Source: Verrucomicrobiota bacterium (lineage in GTDB: Bacteria > Verrucomicrobiota > Verrucomicrobiia > Opitutales > Opitutaceae). Taken from it: 64,000 nt of DNA. Shown in pieces: positions 17,871-25,105 of this stretch (its first letter is position 1; each line of letters begins with the position of its first letter). The DNA lies in the NCBI GenBank assembly GCA_019136515.1, contig JAGVUB010000183.1:88068-152067 (forward strand). Direction: 5' to 3'. Below the pieces are notes generated by a model. The model worked only from the letters and a program-made list of their open reading frames with translations, did not search any database and was not told the DNA's origin. A program made the position numbers and the translations under genes.

Positions 17871-17936
17871 GCCCAACAGTGTTATTCACCCGCACCGCGT
17901 TTCACGACCTCGGCGGGGAGGATTGCTTGGTTCAAG
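17871..17936 (-). other. attC-like site 5 (short)
   Basis: A GCCCAAC box at 17871-17877 and an inner CCCGC(A)C/GGCGGG stem with one bulged A. The partner outer box is weak (GTTCAAG). It bounds the array on the side of cassette gene 1. Confidence 0.5.
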
Positions 17937-17976
17937 GGGTTGCAAATCTCGGAGGAAGAATTTCTTTGCGGGCGCC

Positions 17977-18129
17977 ATGCCGACCGCACGCGCCCGGTTC
18001 CGTATCTCAATCAAGGATCATCACACGGGCGAAGGCCTCAAAGTCGAGCTTGTTGACGCCCCGGGCCTGTGGGGCGAACGCCGCTACGCGATCCGCCTGA
18101 ACCTGAATTCCGCAGACGACAGAAGGTAA
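17977..18129 (+). pseudogene. Small hypothetical gene truncated by MITE copy 2
   Basis: 50 residues with protein-like composition (RARFRISIKDHHTGEGLKVE, then GLWGERRYAIRLN). The frame enters the terminal inverted repeat of the MITE and stops at TAA 18127-18129, so the original C-terminus was probably lost on insertion. The family is not recognised. Confidence 0.4.
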
Positions 18130-18277
18130 CGAAGGAAACAAAGAGACTCCGGACCAAGGGGAATCAGGGCCCACAGGCCCGGGGCGTTCTTCCCTCACCT
18201 GCCAGGTGAGGACCGAAATCTCGAGTGCCCTTTGTCCAGCTCGTTCACACTTCGTTCTCTTCGTTGCCTTCTGTCGG
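18116..18277. repeat. MITE-like element, copy 2
   Basis: About 162 bp with 28-bp terminal inverted repeats (18116-18143 and 18250-18277; 23 of 28 positions match). An internal perfect hairpin CCTCACCT-GCC-AGGTGAGG is present. No open frame of note. Confidence 0.75.
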
Positions 18278-18353
18278 TTCCAACTGCGCTCGTCAGCCTG
18301 CACAGCATGCCGGCGACCAAGGTGATCGCAGCGCCGTTGTCGGAGGCGCCGCC

Positions 18354-19157
18354 TCACCCGGCCAGCGACCGCCACAGCAGCCGCGCGATCGTCGCGGCCA
18401 CGACCACGAGAAACGCCCCGCGGATGAAGCCCACGCCCTTGCGGATCGCCAGGTGCGAGCCGAGCAGCGCGCCCGCGATGTTCGCCACGCCCATCGTGGC
18501 GCCGAGCGTCCAGAGCACGTGGCCCTGCAAGGCGAACCACCCCAGCGATGCCACATTGCTCGCGAGGTTCATCACCTTCGTGTGCCCGGTCGCCTGCGGC
18601 AGCGGATAGCCGAGCAGCAGCACGAAGCCCATCGTCCAGAACGAGCCCGTGCCCGGCCCGAAGAAGCCGTCGTAGAACCCGAGCGCGCAACCGCCCAGCA
18701 CGTTGAAGACCGTCGTGGAAAAATGGGCCCGCGTGCGCGCCACGCCCAGCTTCGGCGACGCCGCCACGTACGCGAAGATCGCCACCAGCAGCCACGGGAT
18801 CACCCGCACCAGCAGATCGGCCGGGAGGCGCGAGACGCACCACGCGCCCGCGAAGGCGGCGAGGGCCGTCCAGGTAATGCCGGTCGCGAGGCCCTCCTTC
18901 GCCACCCAGCCGCGCCCCGCATAGTTCGCCGCCGAGAACGTGGTGCCGAGCGCGGATTGCAGCTTGTTGGTCCCGAGCGCCAGATGCGGCGGCAGCCCGG
19001 CGGCCAGCAACGCCGGCAGGCTGATCATGCCGCCCCCGCCCGCGATCGAATCGACAAAACCCGCGGCGAAACCGGCCGCGGGCAGGATCCAGAAGGCGTT
19101 CGTGGTGGGGGCGAAGTCGATCCGCCGAGCGAAGCCGAACCCCGCCACCCCCGGCAA
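18354..19157 (-). CDS. TauE/SafE (YfcA-like) membrane permease
   Basis: Probable exporter of a sulfite- or sulfonate-type anion or related small substrate across the inner membrane; substrate is not resolved. Hallmarks are the first-half motif GFVDSIAGGGGMISLPALL with ALGTNKLQS, and the second-half repeat GFYDGFFGPGTGSFW with ATGHTKVMNLASN. About eight hydrophobic segments are visible. 267 aa is normal. The start is TTG 19157; GTG 19148 is an equally good candidate and no Shine-Dalgarno decides between them. Confidence 0.88.
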   Translation of the reverse strand: MPGVAGFGFARRIDFAPTTNAFWILPAAGFAAGFVDSIAGGGGMISLPALLAAGLPPHLALGTNKLQSALGTTFSAANYAGRGWVAKEGLATGITWTALAAFAGAWCVSRLPADLLVRVIPWLLVAIFAYVAASPKLGVARTRAHFSTTVFNVLGGCALGFYDGFFGPGTGSFWTMGFVLLLGYPLPQATGHTKVMNLASNVASLGWFALQGHVLWTLGATMGVANIAGALLGSHLAIRKGVGFIRGAFLVVVAATIARLLWRSLAG

Positions 19158-19218
19158 GACCGTTCAACCCGGCGCCCCGTGGCGGCACGGTCATGACCGA
19201 TCCCGATGCCGGCTTCGC

Positions 19219-19644
19219 CTACTCAGCCGTGATGGTGAACTGGACCGTCTTCCCGTCCGTGCTCGCATAGGAAAGCCGGTAGGTTTTCCCCGCCTCGAAG
19301 ACGAACTGCCGGGTCTCGTTCGCGGTCACGGGGCGACCCTTCTTGTCCGGGTACGTGAGGCCGATCGCGAGGGCGAAGGGACCGGGCTCGAACAGGAAAT
19401 AACCGCCTCGGCGCTCGCCCACGCGGCGGATGTCGAAGTGGTTGCCGTCGGTGATGCTCACATTCTTGGGCACGATGAGCTTGGCCACGGAGGCGGCCGG
19501 CGAGTCCGGCGAAGTCGTCCCGAAGCCCCACAGGAATCGCGTGCTGCCATAGTCCGGTGGCGGGACCGTGAACTTGGCGCCGGCCAGGGCGAGGACCGGG
19601 AGACACAGAACGAGGAGCAACGACAGGAGCTTGGTGATCTTCAT
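19219..19644 (-). CDS. Hypothetical secreted protein
   Basis: 141 aa with a clear signal peptide (ITKLLSLLLVLCLPVLALAG, cleavage after ALA). The mature part (PPPDYGSTRFLWGFGT..., VAKLIVPKNVSITDGNHFDI, then ETRQFVFEAGKTYRLSYA) looks like a small beta protein; no family is recognised. ATG 19644 is chosen for the signal peptide; upstream in-frame sequence is arginine- and glycine-rich repeat DNA. Confidence 0.7.
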   Translation of the reverse strand: MKITKLLSLLLVLCLPVLALAGAKFTVPPPDYGSTRFLWGFGTTSPDSPAASVAKLIVPKNVSITDGNHFDIRRVGERRGGYFLFEPGPFALAIGLTYPDKKGRPVTANETRQFVFEAGKTYRLSYASTDGKTVQFTITAE

Positions 19645-19927
19645 CGGGGTAAACGGGGACGAGGTGCCGGCGGCGCGGAACGGCCGCCCAAGCCGTGGGG
19701 ACGCCCCGAGCGCAGCACTCCGCGGCCCCGCGGGCAACACTTCTTCCAATACAGGACGAGCCAAGGCCTCGGGCTGCCCGATGGTGAAGGCCCGCCCGTG
19801 CGCTCCTCCCCCACCGCGTTGAGGCCGGCCTCCGAACGTCCCATCGCGGCGCCGTGGCGCGAGGATATCCGGTGGGCTCACGGTGCACCAAGGGCCACCG
19901 CCCGCGGCCACAGAGCCGCCTCCGCCA

Positions 19928-19966
19928 TCGGCGTCCATCTGTGTTCATCTGCGGTTCCACTTTTCC
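19928..19966. repeat. CATCTGTGTTCATCTGCGG phrase
   Basis: The same low-complexity phrase, in varying form (GCATCAGCGTCCATCAGCG...GCGGTT), occurs near 11,649, 12,011, 13,960 and 14,328, always between genes. Confidence 0.5.
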
Positions 19967-20051
19967 GTCTCCGGAGTCCGTGGATTCCGGCTCCGCTCGT
20001 TCGGCCGGGCTGAACGACTTCGTCGTCCAGCTACGGCGGAGCACTGCGGAT

Positions 20052-20075
20052 CGCTGCGCTCACGCGCAGCGCCAC
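20052..20075 (-). repeat. REP-like hairpin, type A, head GTGG
   Basis: On the minus strand: GTGG, arm CGCTGCGC, loop GTGA, arm GCGCAGCG. The head differs by one base from GTAG. Confidence 0.75.
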
Positions 20076-20144
20076 CGGAGGAGCGCGCCCCAACACCCAT
20101 GACCTCTCACCACTCACCCACGCAGCGGCTTCGCCGCCGCGCCG

Positions 20145-21665
20145 TCACAACAGCGGCGCGGGCTCGTAGGCGGCGGCTTTGGCGTTGCGGCGCAGCAGCG
20201 GCTTCACCTGCGCCACGAAGGCGTCGACCTGGTTCGGAGCCGCGCCGACGAAACGCTCGTTCTCCGAGAGGATCTCGCGCAGCGCCTTCTTGGAGAGGCC
20301 GAGGCGCTTGTCGCCGGCGAGCCGGTCGAGCATGGCACCGTCGCCATTGCCGGAGCCGCCCTCGCGGATGGCCTTCGCGGCGGCGAGCGCATGCTCCTTG
20401 ATGGCCTCGTGCGCGGTCTCACGACCGGCGCCGGCCTTCACGGCCTCCATGAGGATCGTGGTGGTGGCGAGGAACGGCAGGTTGCGCTCGTTCTCGGCGG
20501 CGATGGCGGCCGGGAACACATCCATGCGCGCGAGCACGGTGAGGAAGGTCTCGAGCAGGCCGTCGATGGCGAAGAAGGCGTCGGGCAGCGCCACGCGGCG
20601 CACGACCGAGCAGGAGACGTCGCCCTCGTTCCACTGGTGGCCGGCGAGCCCGCCGGTCATCACGGCGAGGCCGGAGAGGATGGTATGAAAACCGCAGATG
20701 CGCTCGCAGTTGCGGGCGTTGACCTTGTGCGGCATCGCCGAGGAGCCCACCTGGCCCTTCTGGAAACCTTCGGTGAGCAGGCCCTGGCCGGCCATCAGAC
20801 GCAACGTGGTGGCGAAGCTGGCGGCGGCGGCGGCGATCTGGCCGAGCGCGGTGACGACCTCGTGGTCGAGGCTGCGCGGATAGACCTGACCCACGCAGGT
20901 GAACGCGGCCTTGAAGCCGAGGTGCTTGATGATGCGCGCCTCCAGCTCGAGCACGCGGTCGGCGCGGCCGCCGAGCAGCGTGAGCTGGTCGAGCTGGGTG
21001 CCGACGGCACCCTTGAGCCCGCGGACCGGATACCGCTCGAGGAGGTTCTCGAGGCGGTCGAAGGCGATCAGGAGCTCCTCGCCGAACATCGCGAGGCGCT
21101 TGCCGAGCGTCGTGGGCTGCGCCGGCACGTTGTGCGTGCGGCCCGTGATCATCACGTCGCGGTACTGCTCGGCGCGGGTCGAAATGCCGGCGAGGGCGGC
21201 GATGGTCTTGTCGCGCACGATGCGCAGGCTGCGCTGCACCTGGAGCTGCTCGACGTTCTCGGTGAGATCGCGGCTGGTGAGGCCGAGGTGGATGAACTGG
21301 CGGGCGGCCAGGTCGGAGAATTCCTCGATGCGCGCCTTCACGTCGTGGAGCGTGGTGCGCTCGCGGGCAGCGATGGAGGCGAGGTCGATCGAGCCCTTCA
21401 CGCGCTCGTAGTCCTTGATCGCCTCGGCCGGGATCGGCACGCCGAGGTCGCGCTGCGCCTTCATCACCGCGATCCAGAAGTCGCGCTCGAGCAGGATGCG
21501 GCCCTCGCCCGACCAGATCGCGCGCAACGCCGCGGAAGCGTAGCGCTCGGCCAGCACGTTCGGGATCGAATCGGCCGGAGCAGCAGCGACAGGCGCTTTC
21601 ACGGGGGCGGGAGCGGCGGCCGCGGGCGCGGCGGCGGAAGTCTTTGCGGTGGGTTTGGCAGGCAC
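20145..21665 (-). CDS. purB: Adenylosuccinate lyase
   Basis: Catalyses two beta-eliminations in purine synthesis (SAICAR to AICAR; adenylosuccinate to AMP) as a tetramer. The fumarase/aspartase signature GSSAMPHKVNARNCER is intact, preceded by THNVPAQPTTLGKR and LGLTSRDLTENVEQ, which carry active-site residues. 506 aa from GTG 21665. A tail of about 40 residues rich in Ala and Pro (AKTSAAAPAAAAPAPVK) precedes the conserved core, which is unusual and probably disordered. A start at 21779 would add repeat-derived codons and is rejected. Confidence 0.92.
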   Translation of the reverse strand: MPAKPTAKTSAAAPAAAAPAPVKAPVAAAPADSIPNVLAERYASAALRAIWSGEGRILLERDFWIAVMKAQRDLGVPIPAEAIKDYERVKGSIDLASIAARERTTLHDVKARIEEFSDLAARQFIHLGLTSRDLTENVEQLQVQRSLRIVRDKTIAALAGISTRAEQYRDVMITGRTHNVPAQPTTLGKRLAMFGEELLIAFDRLENLLERYPVRGLKGAVGTQLDQLTLLGGRADRVLELEARIIKHLGFKAAFTCVGQVYPRSLDHEVVTALGQIAAAAASFATTLRLMAGQGLLTEGFQKGQVGSSAMPHKVNARNCERICGFHTILSGLAVMTGGLAGHQWNEGDVSCSVVRRVALPDAFFAIDGLLETFLTVLARMDVFPAAIAAENERNLPFLATTTILMEAVKAGAGRETAHEAIKEHALAAAKAIREGGSGNGDGAMLDRLAGDKRLGLSKKALREILSENERFVGAAPNQVDAFVAQVKPLLRRNAKAAAYEPAPLL

Positions 21666-21946
21666 GGCGAGGAGCCAAAACGAATCGCCCCCGGCCTGAC
21701 AATCCCGCAAGCGCAGGCGGCGACCGGAGTTCGGAGGGCGAAACCATTCTGCCGTGCGGCAGAACACACTAATTTGCACTGATGGCCGGAGGCAGGGCGG
21801 ACCGCTAATCCTCGCTAATTGACGCTAGTCCGGACGCACACCTCAGCGTCGATCGGCGTGAATCAGTGGTTCCCTGCTCCTCGCCCGCGATCAGCGGGCG
21901 CCGATTCCCCCGTCCCGGAGGCGATCAGCCGGAGGACACTTCCAAA

Positions 21947-21966
21947 GTTCCGCCCATTGGCGGAAC
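21947..21966 (-). terminator. Possible terminator hairpin downstream of holA
   Basis: A perfect 8-bp stem GTTCCGCC/GGCGGAAC with a 4-base loop. On the minus strand TTTGG follows the stem, a weak T-run. Confidence 0.4.
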
Positions 21967-22044
21967 CGATCAGTGGTTCACAACCCTCCGCACTGCGGCG
22001 CGAGAAGCGGTGTGACCAAGGTCACCCCCTATCCCGCGAGATGC

Positions 22045-22069
22045 GGCGCGCCCGGCGGTCGCGCCCTAC
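22045..22069 (-). repeat. REP-like hairpin abutting the holA stop
   Basis: On the minus strand: GTAG, arm GGCGCG, nine-base loop, arm CGCGCC. Its GTAG head begins 2 nt after the holA stop codon. Confidence 0.65.
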
Positions 22070-22070
22070 C

Positions 22071-23165
22071 TCAGCTCAGGCAGCGCACGGCCATCTCGCG
22101 CAGGACTTCCTCCTGCTCGCTCGGGCGGTCGAGCAGGCGCTGGAACGTCGCATAGAACTCCTGCTGGTTGTCGATCATGCGCTTGAGCGACGGCATCTTC
22201 GACGACGACGCCAGCTTGCCGAGATACCAGAGATTCTGGGTGAAGATGTTGCAGGCCGTCTTCTCGGTGAGGTCGCCATAGGCTTTCCCATACGCCTGCT
22301 GCGCGCGGCCGAAGCCGGCCTTGTCGAGCCCGCCGGGACCGAGCCGGACCTCGCCGGCGTCGATGAGCATCTTCACCTGGATGAGCAGGCGGTTGCGGTT
22401 CTGCAGCGAGGAGAGGATCGGGCGCGCGTCGCCGCCCGCGAAGAAATGCCGGTGCAGCGCCTCGAGCGTCCACTGGAGGTTGCCCGAGAAGAACGCCTCC
22501 GCCGCCTCGAAGAAATCGCCCTCCGCCGTGGAAACGACGATCTCGGCCACGTCGGCCTCGGTGATCTTCGCCGCATCGCCGACGTAGGCGGCGAGCTTGC
22601 GCACCTCCTCGACGATGAGCCGCGTGTTCGCGCCAACCTTCGCGATGAGCACCGGCAGCGCCTCGCCCTCGAACGTCACCCCCTGCGCCTGCGCCTCGCC
22701 GAGCGCGACCTGCTGCAGCGTGGCCTCGTCGCCCGCCTCACCGCCCACGAGCGTGCAGTCGGAGTTGCCCTCCGCCCACTTGGGGAACGACCGCCGCCGA
22801 TCCACCGGCGCCGCGGTGACGAGCACGCCGACCTGCTCCGGATCGAGACCGGCGAGGATCGTCTTGAGCTCCTCGACCTGCTTGAGCGTGCTCTCGGCGC
22901 GGCCGGTCACGGAGTCGGCGAGGAAGTTCACGTCCTTGAGCCACACGTACCGGCGGCCGCCGAACAGCCCGAGCGTCTGCACGGCCTCGCGGAACTTGTT
23001 CACGGCCGCCTCGACCTCGGCCACGTTGTTGGCGAAGCCGTTCACGATCTCGCGCGAGAACTCGTCCGCGGCGTCGGCCGCGAGGGTGGCGAAGCGTTCC
23101 TTGCCGAGCCGGCCCACGACGAAGTCGTCGGAACCGCAGATGAAGCTGAAACGCGCGCCGCTCAT
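22071..23165 (-). CDS. holA: DNA polymerase III subunit delta
   Basis: Clamp-loader delta subunit that opens the beta sliding clamp. 364 aa. The N-terminal domain starts FSFICGSDDFVVGR, where family members have 'y.l.G.e.ll..r', followed by a helical segment, the LFGGRRYVWLKDVNFL strand region, and LKTILAGLDPEQVGVLVTA. The C-terminal collar helices begin near TLEALHRHFFAGGDARPILSSL. ATG 23165 begins the family N-terminus; the open frame upstream runs through REPIN repeats. The assignment relies on overall pattern, since delta is poorly conserved. Confidence 0.8.
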   Translation of the reverse strand: MSGARFSFICGSDDFVVGRLGKERFATLAADAADEFSREIVNGFANNVAEVEAAVNKFREAVQTLGLFGGRRYVWLKDVNFLADSVTGRAESTLKQVEELKTILAGLDPEQVGVLVTAAPVDRRRSFPKWAEGNSDCTLVGGEAGDEATLQQVALGEAQAQGVTFEGEALPVLIAKVGANTRLIVEEVRKLAAYVGDAAKITEADVAEIVVSTAEGDFFEAAEAFFSGNLQWTLEALHRHFFAGGDARPILSSLQNRNRLLIQVKMLIDAGEVRLGPGGLDKAGFGRAQQAYGKAYGDLTEKTACNIFTQNLWYLGKLASSSKMPSLKRMIDNQQEFYATFQRLLDRPSEQEEVLREMAVRCLS

Positions 23166-23232
23166 GAGGTGCGCGATGGGAAAACGAAACGCCGCCGATG
23201 TCGAGAGCGCGGCGCGGGCGATTGCGCAAGAG

Positions 23233-23332
23233 GTAGGGCGGTATCTCCGAAGCCGCCATGTACGGGGGCAGACGCCGCGCGCCACCCTCGCCGCGGGCGA
23301 AGCGAACGGACGTTTCGTAGAAACGTCCCTAC
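23233..23332. repeat. REPIN-like inverted REP pair 1 (100 bp)
   Basis: Left end GTAG plus a degenerate hairpin (GGCGG...CCGCC, 23233-23257). Right end is a perfect 9-bp hairpin GGACGTTTC-GTA-GAAACGTCC followed by CTAC (23308-23332). Both GTAG heads face outward. Confidence 0.7.
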
Positions 23333-23595
23333 CGATCGGGAGCAGACTCGCCCCGCCCTCAGCCGTGATCATGCAGCCCCCACCGCAAAACGCGTTTTGC
23401 CCCGGACGGAAAGAAACAGGCCTTGGTCTGCGCTGATCGGTGGCGGGCGAAACTCCGTCGCCGCCACGCACACCAACGGCGCCGACGGAGCGGCGCCCTC
23501 CGGCAAACCGGACGCTGTTTCCTGGGAGTTGCCGCAAATCCACGAGCGAACCTCCGGCCACCGTTGGTGAAACCACCGGCCGGCATGCTCTCCCC

Positions 23596-23683
23596 GTGGG
23601 TCCGGTCTCCGACCGGACACCTCCGACTCCAGCCGTGACCGCCGGCTCACGTATTCAGGCGTCCAGTCAGAGACTGGACCTAC
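23596..23683. repeat. REPIN-like inverted REP pair 2 (88 bp)
   Basis: Left: GTGG then GTCCGGTC-TCC-GACCGGAC (23596-23618). Right: GTCCAGTC-AGA-GACTGGAC then CTAC (23661-23683). The two stems differ at one position in each arm, with compensating changes. Confidence 0.75.
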
Positions 23684-23705
23684 TCGCGGACTGCATGATC
23701 ACGCC

Positions 23706-24518
23706 TCAGATCGCCAGATGCTCGCCGAGCTTCTTGAGCAGCACGGCGAAGGGCTTGGGCAACGGCGCCTCGACGCTCACCGGCTGGCCGTCGGCGCCGG
23801 GGAACCGGATCCGCGCCAGGTGCAGGCAGAGCTCGCCGTAGAGCGGCTGCTCCACCCGCGTGCCGTCCCCGGCGGGGCGGTAGTCGCGCTTGATCTCGGA
23901 GAGGTAGATCGGGGTCGTCTTCGCGTAGCGCGACTCGCCCACGATCGGCAGCGCGCTCTCGGCGGCGTGCACGCGGATCTGGTGCAGCCGGTCGAAGGTC
24001 GTCGTCGCCGTCCAGACCGCGTAACCACGGAAACGTTTCTCCAGCCGGAAGGTCGTGGCCGTCTTCTTGCCCGTGGTGTGCGACACGAGCATGCGCGGCT
24101 CGGTGGCGTGCGGCGCTAGCGGCAGCTCGCAGACGATCTCCTCCTGCGTCGGCCGCCCCATCGTGACGAAACGGTACGTGAGCTCGATCTGCGCCGAGCC
24201 CAGCGCGTTGGCGAGCCGGGCACCCTCGGCGTCGGTCGTCGCGCACAACACGGCGCCGGAGGCGACGAGGTCGGGACCGACGATGCCATGGAAGGCGCCG
24301 ATGCCGAGGCGGGCGAGCTGCGGCTTGCCGTCGCGCAGCTGGCGGCGCACCTCGCGCACGAGATCGGTCTGCCGCGGTATCCAGGGATCGGGTGCCCACG
24401 GCACGCCGACGGGTTTGTTCAGCACCAGCCAACCCTCGCCCCGCGCGAGGAAGGGCAGCCGGAGCGGTTCACGCACGAGCGTGTCGGGCGGGAAACTGAG
24501 GAAATCGTCGGCAGGCAT
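23706..24518 (-). CDS. RluA-family pseudouridine synthase-like protein with altered active-site motif
   Basis: 270 aa. The fold is clear: GEGWLVLNKPVGVPWAPDP at the start of the catalytic domain, ELTYRFVTMGRPT (the 'K.Y.A.V.G' strand), then DRLHQIRVHAAESALPIVGE and YLSEIKRDYR near the end. Active RluA enzymes carry HRLD..TSG with the catalytic Asp; here the place reads FHGIVGPDLVASGAVL, so that Asp is not in position. The protein may be inactive, RNA-binding only, or use another acid. No S4 domain is present. ATG 24518 starts the conserved region. Confidence 0.75.
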   Translation of the reverse strand: MPADDFLSFPPDTLVREPLRLPFLARGEGWLVLNKPVGVPWAPDPWIPRQTDLVREVRRQLRDGKPQLARLGIGAFHGIVGPDLVASGAVLCATTDAEGARLANALGSAQIELTYRFVTMGRPTQEEIVCELPLAPHATEPRMLVSHTTGKKTATTFRLEKRFRGYAVWTATTTFDRLHQIRVHAAESALPIVGESRYAKTTPIYLSEIKRDYRPAGDGTRVEQPLYGELCLHLARIRFPGADGQPVSVEAPLPKPFAVLLKKLGEHLAI

Positions 24519-24596
24519 GGCGGGAGTGGAGACGGAAGGTTGGTGCGGCGGGCGGTGCGGCTGCCGGAAACTAGTCCCGGCGGGCGCGCGGCCCAG

Positions 24597-24630
24597 AAAA
24601 AACGAAACCCCCACGCAGGGCGCGTGAGGG
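24597..24630 (-). terminator. Intrinsic terminator of rpsT
   Basis: On the minus strand a 9-bp stem CCCTCACGC/GCGTGGGGG (one T-G pair) with a 5-base loop, followed by TTTCGTTTTTTC. The strongest intrinsic terminator in the window. Confidence 0.85.
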
Positions 24631-24655
24631 TGAGGTCGGCGAAAAACGCCTGCGC

Positions 24656-24919
24656 TCAGGCCTTGGCCAGGACCAGCTTGCTCAGCTGGGACTTGTGGCG
24701 GGCGGCGGCGTTCTTGTGGACGACGCCGCTCTTCGTCGCCTTGTCGAGCGCGGAGATGAACTCCACAGCGACGGCGCGGGCCTCGTCGTTCTTGCTCTCG
24801 GCGGTGAGCTTCGCGAGCTTGCGCGAGAGGGTCTTCAGGCGCGACTTCACGGTCTTGTTGCGTTCCTGACGGCGGAGGGCCTGGCGGGCGGCCTTGATGG
24901 CAGATTTGGTATTGGCCAT
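24656..24919 (-). CDS. rpsT: 30S ribosomal protein S20
   Basis: Binds 16S rRNA during early 30S assembly. 87 aa, the usual size. The typical basic N-terminus ANTKSAIKAARQALRRQERN, the middle LKTLSRKLAKL and the C-terminal signature SGVVHKNAAARHKSQLSK are all present. ATG 24919 gives the standard MAN start; a longer frame upstream is not used. Short transcription unit ending at the terminator 24597-24630. Confidence 0.97.
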   Translation of the reverse strand: MANTKSAIKAARQALRRQERNKTVKSRLKTLSRKLAKLTAESKNDEARAVAVEFISALDKATKSGVVHKNAAARHKSQLSKLVLAKA

Positions 24920-24949
24920 GACGTAAATTGGTCGAAAGAAGGGTCGAGA

Positions 24950-24974
24950 ACTCAAAATCGCCGAGCGGTGTCAA
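24950..24974 (-). promoter_or_regulatory. Probable rpsT promoter region
   Basis: A consensus -35 TTGACA on the minus strand (24974-24969), about 50 nt before the rpsT start. The -10 is not clear; the best-placed hexamer at 17 bp is GTTCTC. Confidence 0.35.
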
Positions 24975-25105
24975 GCGTGCAGTCCGCCGCGACCGGCGCA
25001 GCACCATATACGCAACGACTCGAATGCCTCGCACGCCCGTGCATCGGAACTTGCCGTCGGCGCCCGGCCGGCGCTGTGTTGCACCCCTCCCCCCCGCCCC
25101 TCCGT

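Larger units (their letters stand above)
17862..18353. other. Gap between cassette array and tauE: attC, truncated gene, MITE
   Basis: Contains attC site 5, a short plus-strand coding remnant and MITE copy 2; nothing else is recognised. Confidence 0.55.
19645..20144. other. Intergenic gap with dispersed repeat fragments
   Basis: Holds GAGGCCGGCCTCCGA near 19,820 (shared with 8832), the CATCTGTGTTCATCTGCGG phrase near 19,934, and a minus-strand type A REP at 20052. No gene is supported. Confidence 0.5.
21666..22070. other. Intergenic gap purB-holA
   Basis: No gene seen. It contains a strong hairpin (21947-21966), a minus-strand REP abutting the holA stop, and several GATCAG(C/T)G fragments similar to phrases at other gaps. 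Confidence 0.5.
23166..23705. other. Intergenic gap with two REPIN-like pairs
   Basis: No gene is supported. Two inverted pairs of GTAG-type hairpins (23233-23332 and 23596-23683) occupy it, together with fragments of the dispersed phrases near 23,432. Confidence 0.55.

Noticed and set aside
18007..19194. Long minus-strand open frame overlapping tauE
   Set aside because: A different frame from the TauE/SafE protein, running through the MITE; arginine-rich with no family features.
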